A stretch of DNA of 64,000 nucleotides from Epiperipatus broadwayi (lineage: Eukaryota > Onychophora > Udeonychophora > Euonychophora > Peripatidae), in NCBI GenBank assembly GCA_028023455.1, contig JAQFVV010000030.1, positions 4,296,501 through 4,360,500 of the forward strand. The letters are read 5' to 3'. Under the pieces are notes generated by a model, which was not told where the DNA came from, did not search any database, and saw nothing but the letters and a program-made list of their open reading frames with translations. This document shows, piece by piece, positions 22,834 to 36,542 of the stretch. The translations under genes were made by a program, and so were the position numbers. The stretch's first letter is position 1, and every line of letters begins with the position of its first letter.

Positions 22834-25522
22834 GGTCTATGACTCTTATTTTGATTAATAATACATATTTTTCAATATATATAAAAAAGTTCTAAACAAA
22901 ATTATGCAGTTAGATTTATAATTGCAGTTAATTTTTTGTTCAGTTAAATGTGGTTAATTTCGTGGTAGTGGGGGGTGGGAATTTGTAAAAAACATTAAAT
23001 ATTTTACCATTAAAAGTTTTATATACATAATATTCATCGTTTAGTTTTATTTCTTCCATAGATTTATTTTTAACTTACATATGAAAGGTATGTTATATAT
23101 TACAGAAAAAGAAATGAGTTTTATTATAAATACTTGAAAAATGGAGTGTCTCTGAAAAGATTATCTTTAACAATGTGTGATAATTTGTTTGTGGTAGATT
23201 TAAAAAGGAAATAAAATTTATTTAATAATAAAAATTAAAATCCATTGATCTTTTTTTTTTTTTAATATTACACCTATAATTTTATTTCTTAAATTTTATA
23301 TTTTATAAATAGGCATTTTAATCAGAAACTAGCATAAAAGTTTATTATCTAAGCAATCTACAATAATAAAATTTAAAAAAAAAAACAATTCAAAAATCAT
23401 TTTTATAAACTGGGCTTTGTATCATTTTCAAAAATAAAAATATTCTCAACACATTGATTGGTAAGAAACCTTGAAGTAAACTCATCCAGATGCCCAATTA
23501 AGTTAAATTATTATTATTATATTTGAAATCCTAATATATCATATTCACTTTATTCAGTCTTATACAAAAAAGTATGTTTTAGTTAAAATCAAGAAAACAT
23601 CATGCGAATAATTCTTTGTAAACATCACATTATATACTAATCTTCATACAAGCTAATATAACTCACCAATTTTCGCTATATTTACTGTTTAGAATTATTT
23701 TTATTTTAATTAGTATTGTTTAATAAATAAAAAAGTATTAAAAATAAATGATTATTATAGTAACAAGCAATTATATCCCATAACAAATAATCAGTCTATG
23801 ATGTGCAATATATATATATATAATAAATGAAATATTTATTCAAACACACACAATTTATGAAGTATCCTAAAAAATTTTCATGTAAACATGATAAAGAAAG
23901 TGAATTAAAATAGTGAAAGCTGTCAAATGACAATTATATCGCATTATTGCACAGGATAAGAGAGAATGACTCCAGAAAACAAAATTTTAATTGTTCTAAA
24001 TGCAGCAAATGATCACAAATTTTTGATATTCTGTAGTTATTGTTTTTGTAAAATGTTTATCTGAACTAATCAGGACCAGTTGAGAGAATCAAATAAATTT
24101 AAATAGTCAAATATTTGAAAATCATCTATTTACACACACACACAAATTATTACTGTAGTTTGAAATAAAATAAAATTGAATTAAAAATGGTTTGTAACAA
24201 TAACCTTAGCTATTGGTTAGAGTTCAGAATTGAGGCTTTAGATAAATCAGATGTAAATAGCAGGTAAATTTAATTTAAATGAAGATATTATTAACTTCTT
24301 TAGTCTTTAAAGCACTTTTATACTGCTAGAAACTTAAATATCAAATGTAATTAATAATTGTCATCGTTAATACATATTATATATGTGTATATATACTATG
24401 TACCTTTTACTTATATTCATATAATCCAGAAAATACTATTAATTACTCCATCTGTTTTTAAAAAGTATCAAATTTTATGTCAGTTGATTTAGAGATCTTT
24501 TTACCTTGATCCCAAATCTGTTTTTGAATAAAGTTCTAACTTTCCTAAATACTATAACAAGTGAAAGCCTTTTCCCTTTTTTTTTTTTTTGGTTAAAGAA
24601 AAAAATTGATCAAAAGACAATATACAAATATGATGGTTACATCAGTTAAGCATTAATTTATAGGGTTTTATATATATACTAATTATTTTACTATGTTTAT
24701 TTTTTTTAATGTGTTTTTGTAATTAAAGATTAAATTTAAAATATTATTTATGTGAACCTAGCATATGCTTATATAATAAAACCTAATGCTTGTGAGAATT
24801 CAAAAGGGCTCTCATAATTTTTTCCCATGCTTAAAATTATGTAAATGAAAACATGTTAAAATAAAACGAATGAATATTTAATAATTTTTATTAATCATTC
24901 ATATGTTTCGTCATACATTTATGATTATATCTTTCCACAAATGGATAGAAACCATTTCCTATCTTGCATGAAAGTGGTATAGTGAAAATTGCACTGTGGA
25001 AATATTAATCTGATTTTTTTTTTTTTTTTGGCTTGCATATATTATCTAATCTTACGTTTTTAAATTTTCAAATAATAATTTTCCGTTTTTTATTGCAATA
25101 ATTTTTGTATTCTCATTTTAAAATATTTGCTTTTACATCTTCAAGATGAAAAGATTGTTTTGCAGCAAATTTCAACTATATTTTCAATATTTTATTCCAT
25201 GATTAGTACTAATTTTTCTTTTAAGAAAGCCTTATTGCACTATCTGTTCTAATATATGGTTTTTGTTTTAATATAATAGTTGCAAATAAAAACTTTCTTT
25301 AAGTATATGTTATACAATAATAATTAGCAGCCTTTTTTCCTAATCATATACGAAGTATTACCTTGAAATAAATTTAACAAACTGTTTTAATTTTTGTTAT
25401 TATAGGGTCTTATTTTGATACTCACAATTAGAAGTAAAAGATTTTTTCTTATGATGATGATTTTAATCGCTTTCTATTGTGTAAATAATTTTCTGTAACA
25501 AAATAAATCAAAAATCATTTTG
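22834..25522. other. AT-rich DNA, no gene recognised
   Basis: Poly-A/T tracts, a CA microsatellite at about 24135-24144, and TA runs. No protein remnant was recognised. Confidence 0.35.
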
Positions 25523-25535
25523 AATATCTCTTGTA

Positions 25536-25947
25536 AGACTGCAAATCTTTCGCGCTTATTATAATACTTATCTGACAGCCAATCAGATGTTATGATAGTT
25601 GTCTAAGTAAATGATCAAACCGTAAACACAAGACAGAGAATTTTACAATCCACCCTTTTCTTTACTTTTCTTTCTATATATCTAAGCCAGTCTGAAGTAT
25701 CTAGGTTTGAAAGCGTGAAGCTTTAAATATCTTCACATTTAACTCACCGAGTCTAAATTACAAACATACAGCGCGAAATCCTACGATTTACTACGCAGTA
25801 GTTTTTTTAGATGTTATAACTTGCAGTAACCTAGACAGCTATCATAACATCTGATCGGCTGTCAGATAAGTATTATAATAAGCGCAAAAGATTTGCGGAC
25901 CTTCAATTTAATTTCAATTAACTATCTGCGCTTTATATAAAATAAAT
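25536..25947 (+). mobile_element. Foldback element related to structured family A, with 13-bp TSD (family B)
   Basis: The left arm from gcaaatctttcgcgcttatt (25541) and the right arm ending at 25896 are inverted repeats of about 65 bp (shared acttatctgacagcc and atcagatgttatgat). The middle contains gcgtgaagctttaaatatcttcac and gcgaaatcctacgatttac, homologous to the 3' module of family A. The 13-bp word aatatctcttgta is repeated exactly at 25523-25535 and 25948-25960, as expected for a target-site duplication and more like retroposition than a cut-and-paste MITE. No coding capacity. Confidence 0.65.
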
Positions 25948-25960
25948 AATATCTCTTGTA

Positions 25961-28035
25961 GCAACTGTATTTATCTTTATGAAAATTCATATAAGCAATA
26001 AGTTTTTCAAATTGTTAATGTTTTCATTATATTTACATCCTTGGCATTGCGAATGAATTGATTGAAAACTATTGTTATTCCATTTCAAAATATCCCAAGA
26101 TTTGAAAAGCATGTGAATAACAGCTCACGTTTAATAACAGATTGTCCATTTTTGTTTAATTTTTCACAACTTACACCTTTTAAAAATTTAGTACGGAGAT
26201 GCAATATGATTTCATCCTGCATTCTTAGGAAAACTTCAACAATATTATTGCAGTTTAGTATTATTAATTAAAGAAAAAATAAATTTATTGCTTTTTGTGT
26301 GTTATGAAAAATATTGCTTCTCTAATATCTTAAATTTTAATAAATATTTTCTTGAAGTAAAACTGCTTTATATGTTTGGTTCTTTTCCAGAATATAGATA
26401 TATGAGAGAGAGAATGTTTCCAATGTTTAATTTAAGAAATAGTTTCACAAATGGTAATTAAATATATATATATATATGTATTATTATACTAAAGAATAAT
26501 ATGAAAATGTTTTCTATATCCAGCATTGTTTTTTTAACTATTCAATCTTTACATCAATGTAAGTATGTAAACTAAATAATAAATACATACATAGTTTTAA
26601 ACTTATGTTAGTCTGATTAATGCTTGTTTTTAATGTATTTTTGAATTTGAAGATTATAATAAAATAAATATTTGTGGAGTCTTTTTATAATAACATGGTA
26701 AGAAATTTTTAGCACATGCATATATATATGCATAAATAGGTGTGTGCATATAAAGAGATATGATCTTGAAAATAAAATATTGTGTAGTAATATGATTGTA
26801 AAAACAAGATAAAAGTAGAGACAAACTGCCATTAACAATAATCAAACATTTTAGTATTTTTTTTTATTGATTAATTGGTATAATTTTGACTTCGATCAAC
26901 AAACTTGAAAAATTATATATTTCTAAAAACAAAGCTGTTTTTTCAAGAGAGAATATTTATATAAAATACTTTATTTTTATATAATATAGGCATGGAGTAT
27001 AAAAAAATATTAGAATTGTTTTTAATGGCTTTCAGTACTTAAAATTATCAATTCTATATATAATTAAATTCTATCGATATATTAATATGATTTGATATGA
27101 TGTCTCCTTGTCAGAAGTTTGAACCATTTCCTACATTCCATATTATTCTTTTAATAAACTATTATTAATCTTTTCATTATTACTTTTTTTTTTCAAAATA
27201 TAAAAATAGTTGGCTAATTTAAAAGTAATTTACAATTCGGCAACAAAGTAATGAAAATGAAAAATGTTTTTAAATCCTAATTTTTTTAAATTGTATTTGT
27301 TTAATTTTTGTGTAGAACAGACTTCACTAAAACTAATAAGAATGGCATCTTATTCACTGAAAATATAATAAACCATTTTTAATGGTGACCAAAGGGATGC
27401 AAAAAAAAGTACCAAATGCAGATTTAAAATAACCTTCAAGCCACCTAACTCTTCCTTTTTATAGTTTGGTGCCAAAGTTTCATTTTATTATTATTTAAAA
27501 TGAAACACTGCCAGATTTGAGCAGGTTATGCAGTTCATTTTTTAACTTACCTTCTTTTCTGCAATATACAGTCAGGGCAACTATTCCATGAACTGTTGTT
27601 GTTTTTTTTCATAGAATGAGACAAAAGGGCATTGTTTATTTTACCAACTATGAAGATTCTTTTGCTTCTGAACAAGTTTACCATCATTTTTATTATTATT
27701 ATAATTTATTGTTACTTATTTTTATCGCTATTACTATTATTATCCTTATTATTTCAATTGTAAATAAAATATATAACTGCTAGAATATTCCTCATGATCT
27801 AAATGCTCTGCTTACCTCTGTATTGGTAGAGATAAAGTGTATATTTTGTAAAATATGCCTGTAAAATTGTTTTTGCCTTATTTTTTTTTTTCTATCAGTA
27901 AACTGTACATTAATATGGTGTGTTTAATAAATTAATATTTGATATCATATTGTGACTATTCATTTATTAGTATTAATATCTTTAATATAAAATGTATGTG
28001 TGTGTACTCCTTTCATAGGCATTTAAACACTCTTT
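25961..28035. other. AT-rich DNA, no gene recognised
   Basis: A 69-codon frame at 26062-26271 and others have no recognisable features. TA and ATT microsatellites are present. Confidence 0.35.
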
Positions 28036-28308
28036 CACTCAGTGCAAGCCAGAGCAATCAAAGGATACCAGAAGGCTTATGCATAAAATCACTATCTAGT
28101 GCTTACTCATCCAATATCCCCAGACTAAGATCTAGGTGCAGTGCTCTCAGATCTAAGGCTCCTCACTGACGAAGGCCACAAGCCAGAAACTAGTCTGGGG
28201 ATATTGGATGAGTAGGCACTAGATGGGAATTTTATGCACAAGCCTTCTGGCATCCATTGATTACTCTGACTTGCATTGAGTGGCAGTACACATAGAGAGT
28301 TTTGCCTG
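28036..28308. repeat. Palindromic foldback element family C, copy 2
   Basis: Left arm from cactcagtgcaagccagagc; right arm back to gattactctgacttgcattgagtg. Both arms contain the tcatccaatatcc(ccagact) block and the inner cagtgctctcagatct segment. More symmetric than copy 1, so it shows the family architecture best. Confidence 0.8.
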
Positions 28309-28819
28309 TTTTAATAAGTTATAAGCAAGTGTAAGAAATCATGATCATGTGATGTTCATAGGCATTTATCATCTCTAACTGTTATCCCATTGATCACATT
28401 CCAGACCATGACTTCTTTAACAGCTACAATGTCATATATAAATTAGGATGTATGTGTGTTTATATATATTAGAAGATATTTATTAACTTTTAGATTTAAA
28501 GAATGTTTTACTAGGGTTTTTCTGTCTTTTTATAAATGGCTTTCAGCTATGATATAATTTAAACAATATCCAATTACGAAGAGGCTTTGCAAACTGAAAT
28601 TATGTCATTTAGTAATTGTATTTATCACAACTATTATAAACCAAAAGTGAATCCAGTTTGTACTACCCAATTTTTGTTAGGTCATGGAACAGACATATAT
28701 ACTATATTTGTTAAAGTTAGAAGCATAAAAACTTTTCCAATATCCTCACAATTAGATTAGACTCTTCCATTAAGAATTATATATATTACTTAGAAGATAT
28801 GCTTTTATAAGTAACATTC
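28309..28819. other. AT-rich DNA, nothing recognised
   Basis: A segment just right of the foldback (catgatcatgtgatgttcat, about 28339-28358) resembles the outer flank of the other family C copies, so the element may extend to about 28360. Confidence 0.3.
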
Positions 28820-28827
28820 AGCTATGA

Positions 28828-29195
28828 CAGGGGTCCCCAACCCTATGCCCGTGGGCACCATGGCACCCGCAGACCATTTTACGTGTGCCCGCCGCTATCT
28901 GAACAAGATAAAAAATTATTTACCTGATACAAATAAATTTAATTTTTAAAATTTCTTATAAATTATTGTATTATATTGTAATCAAATTGTAGGGCATACT
29001 ATACTTTTACAGCATAAAAATATAAATGTTAACTATGTGTTATAATTTTATTTTTGAAATAAATATTTTTTTGTACATTATGTATATTATTAACAATATC
29101 CAACTATAAATTTATATTGAAAAAATAAATGGTGCCCGCCACCTGGCCGGTATTATAAAATGTGCTCTTAAGTGCAAAAAGGTTGGGGACTCCTG
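28828..29195 (+). mobile_element. hAT-type MITE (family E), copy 1
   Basis: Ends are caggggtccccaacc at the left and ggttggggactcctg at the right, the CAGGGGTCCCCAACC-like termini I associate with non-autonomous hAT elements. Subterminal GC-rich blocks (gtgggcacc, cccgccacctggccgg) flank an AT-rich core. Flanking octamers agctatga (28820-28827) and aactataa (29196-29203) match at 6 of 8 positions, consistent with an aged 8-bp TSD. An oppositely oriented copy lies at 61763. Confidence 0.85.
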
Positions 29196-29269
29196 AACTA
29201 TAATATAACTTAAGAAAGATCAGTTATAGACTCCTGAGCTATGATATAACTTAAGAAAGATCAGTTATA
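29188..29269. repeat. 41-bp tandem duplication spanning the MITE end
   Basis: The unit gactcctgaactataatata...gttata (29188-29228) is repeated at 29229-29269. It includes the last bases of the MITE plus adjacent host flank. The second copy preserves agctatga, the exact left-hand target octamer. Confidence 0.85.
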
Positions 29270-30706
29270 GAGGCAGTGCAAGATGAAAACACCATCTCAC
29301 CTATAAAACTACATTGAAATAATCTCATTAAAATATTAGCATTTAAATGTAAAAGTTTATGAAAATCTAATTTAATTATGAATGTATTTGGGAAATTTTT
29401 GTACTTCCAACTTTCTACAGTCCTAAGCAGATTCATATTTGTTCTTAATAGTTTAGACAAATATTATTACAAATAGCAGATTTCTAGCCTTGAAATGTCT
29501 TTTTGTAACTAAACTTTATTATATTACATCAGTCGTACTTGAATATCATTTACAAAAACACATCTCAGAAATCCCATTAATATTTATATATAAATAGGCC
29601 TAATTCTTTCTTTTTTCCCATTACATTCTTTTCTCTTCGTTTTTGTTTGCTGACTGTATCTAAATTTATTTTATCTATATAAAAAAAAAAAACTGTTTAA
29701 ACTCAAATTCCACATAATGGCAATTGTTTTAGTACAATCTTAATTAAAGCTTCATCCTTAATGTAATTTTTCTGGTTATTACATATTTGAACCCTTATCA
29801 GCAATATCTATATCCATGTTTTCTGTTGTCTGTTATGAAAAAAAATAGTAAACAATATATATTACTTTTTGCCTTTTTTTTTTTTGTTCTTAGTAATTTA
29901 TACTATGCACACACACACATGTGTGTGTGCTATATATATTTTCAACATTATATGTGAACAACTTGTATTTATGGATGTATATCAAAAACATCTATTACCT
30001 GCAAATTTTAGTATTCATGATTATAGTTTAGAAATAAATGTCTCAAATATGAAGGGTCTGCAATACATATGTAATAATAAATAATAGCAAGGTCGTTGCA
30101 GATGTAGTGTTTTATTTTTCTGAGTATTATTTGTGATATGAAAGTCATATTCTTTCAGTTAATATAATTACTCAATTCTATTTTGTTCAAATTTATGGTT
30201 AAACGTATTTCCAATCAAATTGATTATAAATTCACAAATCAAGAACAGGAGTTTATCAGGGGATAATAAATGAAAAATATCTATAAAAGTAAAAATAGCA
30301 ATTGGTTATTCTGAAACTGTTAAAGAATTATATTCTGATGGGCAATAATTAAATCATCAATATTCACTGGTATCTATGAATATATTATATATTTTTTTTT
30401 AGGTTGTTGCTATTATACAGAGTGACAAGCATTGGAAAATATTACTAATTGTTAATTATTACCATCTGCTTACTCTAGTTAGTTTCAACTTAGCACTATA
30501 CATGTACTCTTATATATTTTTTAATATTAACATCCTTGCATAATTTATTAATCATAACTATTATATGTATAATCAAAAAGCTTTTAATATAGGGTATATA
30601 ACCACAGACTTTTATAAAATTAAACTACAATAATAGGTATCACACTTAGAGACAGTCTTATACTTGGCTTTGGGTTGGTATTTTTAGATCTAGTGTCTGA
30701 ACCTAC
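29270..30706. other. AT-rich DNA, no gene recognised
   Basis: Includes an adjoining CA/TG alternating run (about 29905-29928). No coding sequence was supported. Confidence 0.35.
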
Positions 30707-30848
30707 CCTGACACCTCTCTGAGGAGTGCCAAAGCACAAAACCATGGTCAGGGGTTTGGGGAGGGATTCCTGACAGAGATATTTTAAATGCTGGCTCTGG
30801 CTAAGCATTTATCATAAAGCTTGTAGAGGAATTGGCAATCCTCACTGT
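30707..30848. repeat. Foldback family D, half copy 2
   Basis: Matches the centre and right arm of the palindrome at 22577: cctctctgaggagtgccaaagc, ccatggtcaggggtttgggg, attcctgacagagatatttt, aattggcaatcct. The left arm is absent. The following ctatgactcttattttga block is also shared downstream of copy 1. Confidence 0.75.
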
Positions 30849-31591
30849 TTATAACTTACAAGCTTAAGAGATAGGGTCATGTGATCTATGACTCTTATTT
30901 TGACTATTTATAGCCTTATACTTACTTGAAATTTTAGTATGGTCAATATAAAAATATTTTTTATGTAAACCTCATGGAAGAAAAGGGAAAAAACATTAAG
31001 TGTAGTCTGAATGGTAAAAGTTATTATATTTTCCCTTTATGTATTTTTACTAAAGAAGATATTTAATAATTAGATGGCTACCTATTTAAAAAAAGTCATA
31101 AATTTATTTGTAAATAATTTCATATGCATGCACACACAAACCTTCTAAATAGATTATTAATGGTGATCTATACTTCTGTTATAGTAAACATTTAATTTAA
31201 TGCTATATTGTACAGTTTCATATTTCAAAAAATTAAAATTATGTGAACACATGTCAGAATAGATTTTTCCACTTGTCAATTTTGGAAAGTTAACTCTCTT
31301 TTTTTTTCTGAAATAGTTTAGATATAAATTAAATGATATAGGGAAAATAGTTCGGATAAATAGCTGTCAATAAAATCAACATCATGTTGTATGTAATTAA
31401 GTCACATAAAATCTAAACAAAAAACATGACATCACAATGTGAAAATACACTCGCACATAAACAGAAAATTCAGCTTGCAATGTAATTATTGATTAAAATA
31501 ATAATTGGTAGTATCTGAAGTATAAATTGATAAAATACTACATTAAACTGCAATGACTACAGTGTTTTTATAACTGGTATCTGATACTACT
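30849..31591. other. AT-rich DNA, nothing recognised
   Basis: No gene or paired repeat identified. Confidence 0.3.
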
Positions 31592-31833
31592 CATGAGAAA
31601 AGTTATTTTATGATATAATTAAGGTTCCAAATGGAAATTTAAAATAAGTAAAACAACTAAAAATGATTTACTTCAGACTAGAACATTTTCTGCACATTTT
31701 TCAACAGCTACATTTTTTTTTAATGTAATCATTAAACCAGTATGTAATACCATCCATCAGAAAAGTATTATTTTTTTGATATAATTAAGGTTTCAAATGG
31801 GCGTTTAAAATAAGTAAAACAACTAAAAATAAT
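31592..31833. repeat. Spaced direct repeat of about 75 bp
   Basis: The block gatataattaaggttccaaat...aagtaaaacaactaaaaat at about 31592-31665 recurs at about 31758-31833 (period about 166 bp) with a few substitutions. Confidence 0.7.
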
Positions 31834-31858
31834 TTTAACATTACTTACCAAAAATATA

Positions 31859-32281
31859 ATCATCATCATCAACCATTATCAATCCACTGCAGGATGAAGG
31901 TCTCTACAAGTTCAATCCATCTCCGATCTTTAGCTTCTCTACCCCACATCACCCCTGCACACTTTCTTATTTCATCCATCCATCTCACATGTGGTCTCTT
32001 TCTGGATCTTTTACAATCTCTTAGAATCTGGTGTGAGATTTGAATTGTCCATCTATTATCATCTCTTCTAGCAATATGTCCAGCCCAACTCCACTTCAAT
32101 CTTTTAACTTTTTCAATGAGGTCAGGTACACCTGTTTGTTCTCTTACCCATACATTGCGTTTTCGATCTCTTCTTGTTACTCCCAACATGCATCTCTCCA
32201 TATTTCTTTGAGTGATCTGAAGTCTCTGTATTGCTCTTCAATTAAGTGTCCAAGACTCAGATCCATAAGTAAGAACTGGTA
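31859..32281 (-). mobile_element. 5'-truncated RTE-clade LINE, 3' end with TSD (copy 1)
   Basis: Minus-strand coding from about 32278 reads VLTYGSESWTLN, a stop, then MERCMLGVTRRDRKRN, LKWSWAGHIARRDDNRW and RWMDEIRKCAG. This is the conserved C-terminal tail of RTE/BovB-type reverse transcriptases ('LTYGSETW...MERAMLG...RDRIRN...LKWQWAGH'). It ends in the ATC/GAT-rich 3' tail typical of RTE elements (atcatcatcatc at 31859). The 9-bp word aaaaatata flanks both sides (31850-31858, 32282-32290), a probable TSD. The catalytic RT and endonuclease are absent, so it is immobile. Confidence 0.8.
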
Positions 32282-32290
32282 AAAAATATA

Positions 32291-35200
32291 TTTGCATTAA
32301 AAAGGGGAAAAATTTATAGATTGCAAAAAATGTAAAATAACAATACTTCCATTTAGAATATAATTAGTATGAAATATCACATAAAACAGAAGATACAAAT
32401 ACAGTACATGAGCAAAATTCATACTGACTATTTTTGTTACAACATAGATATACTTGCAAAGATACTGAGAAGGATACTTGTTTAATTGATCAAATTCTAG
32501 GACATCCAGGTATATAACAATTTTATGCAGTATGACATAACATTTATTGCCATTACAGAGAAAATATCTTCTTGAACTGCATGACTTTTATTGGTAAATT
32601 ATCTTCAAATTTGGATAAATTTCTTGGTGTATTTATTGCCATCTGCCCGAAGACTTATTCTTTCGTTTACTCTAGTCTTTTTTTTTCATCTTATGATATT
32701 TTCTTTTAGATTCTTATAGCTATCATCTCAAAACTTTTTTTATTGTTTAAAAAGTGGATTTAGACAACTCAACTATTAATAAAACATTGAAAAACATTTA
32801 GACATTCCAACCATAAAATAGATTCACTAGAGGCTTTATTTACCAATTTTTGTTACATGGATATCTTAACAACATACCTAGCTAATGCTGTCTTAATGAT
32901 GTTCTAGTAAATAAGTCTTCATTAAATAGTTTATATTTGGCTTCCAGAATCCCCTGAACGTTTGACAACATAATATTTTTGTAGATCTGTTAATCTTGAG
33001 ATATGAATATTAACTGAATAATCATCTGTAGTGCTTTGTTAGATAAGATTCATATTATCTATCAAGACTATGTACTGTTGCATTACAAGTAGGTTTTCTA
33101 TCTCTTGTATTACTGGCAACAACCACTTAAGATAAGGCCCTGTCTGATATTACTGTTCTCCCTGTGGTAATTAGGGTACTGGTATCTTAGTGTAATCACA
33201 TTTTCATCCATAACTATATACACAGTAATTCTGACTTCAATATTCTATTCCCTTTCTGATTTTTGTACCACAAACCTCCCACATTGGTTGTCTAGTTATA
33301 ATATTTGCATGTATTGCAATTGGATTGGAATAGTAGTTGTTTTAATTTAGTCAATTTTATACAGGCATTTCTTAGTATACTGTGAAAATGGGAAGGGACC
33401 TAATAAAAGTGATCTAAATGTGTCTTATCTTGCAAAGTTATCGTGCAAGTAGTAAAAATACTTGTAAAATCAATAATATGAGTCCAGAGGTACTAATACA
33501 AAAGTAAATATAAATTTTATTTTCTAAATATAGATAGATGAAATATGCAATCTTAACTTGATACCAGCTTTTTAAATCCTGAGTAGAAATAGCTTTTGTA
33601 ATTGAAGGACTGTCAAGATTTAAGATTGGTATAACTGGTTTTAGTGAAACTCATTTTCCAGGGATTTATAGCTATAACTTAGTTTGTAAAGACATTGTTC
33701 AATGATAGCATACTCCATGATGCATTTGCTGTAAAATTTAATCTAGTATCTTGTATTCTTGAGATTCCTAGATGTATCTGTGAAAGGATAATGCTATTAG
33801 AAGTTGCTTTGCACGGTGTTATTGGAATTCCTAGATATATCTATAGAAGGTAATATTATTAAAACTTTCTTTGTACAGTAGGATTTCTGTTTATTCTTCT
33901 ATGTTACATTCAGAATGTTCATAGGAAAAGAAAACTCTTATTTTCGCTTTGTTAATATTATAACATCCACATCGGTTTTTTTTTAAGACTCTACTGCACA
34001 TTCTTCTGAAAACAATAAATGATGGTATTCGTGTTGTATACTCAAATGTTCTGCTATCATTGGATTTTTGTATGATGTATGGATTAACTGTCAAAAACTC
34101 TGTTCAGATAGGAAAAATAGCTATTAAGGAACTTAAATTCACCCATGCCTAAAACAATAGCATCTCTAAGAGATTGCATTATAGTTAGGAATCAGAATGC
34201 AAAAGTTCATACTACACAAGGTCTTATAAATGCTAATTATTGGACATCACAGACTACTACCAAGATTAAAATGATAATTGCATTTTAAAAAATAAGTTCT
34301 ATTCCAATCATATTTGGAAGACATTTGGTAATTATTTTTTAGAAGCATCTACTAATCATGCTAAATTTCAAATATTGTTAAACACTAAAAGTAATATTTT
34401 GGGATTGACATATTACCAATATGTGGAATTATCTTTAGAAATGTGTTGTGAATACAAGTTATTTTTTGGTTCTCACCACACAAAAAGAAAATAATTGTCT
34501 TTTTTAATAATGACCCTATTATTAATGATTTGATTAAAGGAAATATTAATCATGGTAAGTAACCTATTTTTTAAATAACATTGATGTTCTAATATATGAT
34601 GACTTATTTTCTTTAGAGTGAAGATGGAATTAATCATCTTTAGAATAATATTAAAGTAAGACTTAATGATGTGTTCATTCTGCCTGCTATTTAGCTATAG
34701 ACTAAAATATCCAGCTCTCAAAAAAGTTTGAGAATTGGAATCCCACTTAATGGACTGTGAGCTCCCTAGTTTATCATTAAACCAGGCAGAGCATAATGTT
34801 TGTTTTTATTCATTTTTTAACATGACCATATCATCTTAAACTCTTTTTTTAATATTAAAAAATGAATAAAAACAATACTAGCATTGATTAGAAAATAAAA
34901 TGAGAAAGATCAAGGAAACAATAGATCTGAAAAAGATCATGGAAAATAACATTCTATCAAAAGCTAAGGTTATGGATGCAAAGAGAAACATATAGGAGAC
35001 TTGGTTGAGGAATCCTGAAGGAGAGATTTTCAATTAAAAAATTATGCAATTCTAAAATTTGACATATATCATGCTACTGATAGATATATTATGGCTATAT
35101 CCTCTTAATCTGTATTATGTATTATACTGCCTCTTTTAATTGGTGCACTAATGAGGTAATTGGAGAAATTTTTAAAATCTAACCACCAGTAATATGCTAC

Positions 35201-36542
35201 TTTCAAAATTATTGTAATTTTTTAAGAACGTGAAGTTGTGCCACTAAATCTTAAAGATGATTCCGTTGTTCTAATTTACAGTAATAAAAGGAATGGCCAG
35301 GACTGCAGTAATTTGTGGTGGAGAATCATCCACAGTTAAAGTATTTTTATGGATTTAGTTGAATAAGTTATTTCCAGTCATATATAAATAATTAACATAC
35401 TCTCGTCGTTTTAAAGAATCTAGCACTTCTAAACATTTTCTATTTCCAGGTAAATGCAAGAAAAATATCAAAAATAAGAGTGTGTTATATAATGATTTGA
35501 TGAGACATTTGATTCAATTAATGGCTGGTAATTAAAATTTATTCATATTTTGCAGCGTCTATATAACAGAATGAAAGTGTCATGTTGAAATGTTTGAATT
35601 ATTTGGAAAGAAAACGTATTGAATAAGGATATGCATTAGTTCTAATTTTTCATTTTCAAAACAATGACCTTTGAAATTTTGTATTCAACTTCGTTAAACA
35701 GCGTATGGAGATGCAATACAGAATTGAAGGAATTTTTCATGTGAACCAATTAAAATAAAAAGAATTTCATCATCTTCAGGAATTACTAATATGATGATTA
35801 GAATATAATTTTAAAAATGGTCTACCAAATGTTCATAATGTTTTGAAATTTTTTAAAGACATTTAATAATTAGTGTTCAGCACATGAAAGAAAATTTTCA
35901 CAGACTTTTAGTTTAGATTATTATCTTTTAGAGAATGTTTAAATATTTTGAAACTTTTTCAAATAGAAAGGCAGATTTATATGTTAAGTTTCTATATAGA
36001 ATCTTATGTGTGCAACACAGGATATTTCATCACAGTGATTTAACTACAATTAAATTAGTTGTATTATTTTTTTTCAATTGTGTGGAAGTTAGATCAGGAT
36101 CACACATTGATGCAACAAACATTAGGAAAAGTTCCTATTACTGATGTTTTATAAAAATGCTAAAATACCATAGCAAGATCATAAAATCATTCATGTTCTT
36201 TGATAAATGTAACAATATAGTTTATAAAATTGAATATGAGAAATGAATACACAGTAACAAATTTCCTTAAAAAAATGGTATTGAGAACTTGCTTATAACT
36301 TTTGTGTAAGAGACAAAGCCGTTTGCATTATAAACATTAAGATCACTCTAAAAAAGGGCAATATTGGTTGCGATTTCAAAATTACTCGAAAGAATACATT
36401 TATACAAAAGACAGATTGCAAACCCTCAAATAGACTAAAGAAACTATGGATGAATTTGTTATTTAGCAATTATTCTGCAAATTCACTTGCATATGGATGA
36501 TGATTTCTTACATATTCCTCTAACTCAACGAACAATTTTTTT
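32291..36542. other. 4.2 kb without a recognisable gene
   Basis: Slightly less A/T-homopolymeric than other gaps and with several short frames, but none carries a family signature I can defend. A 19-bp inverted repeat (34802-34820 and 34855-34873) makes a small hairpin. It may contain old, unrecognisable transposon sequence. Confidence 0.3.

Noticed and set aside
29900-29930. CA/TG alternating run as a regulatory Z-DNA site
   Set aside because: An ordinary microsatellite; no gene nearby to regulate.
34802-34873. 19-bp inverted repeat as a miRNA precursor
   Set aside because: The arms are almost pure A/T and the loop is short of the usual precursor features; probably chance or a poly-A/T effect.
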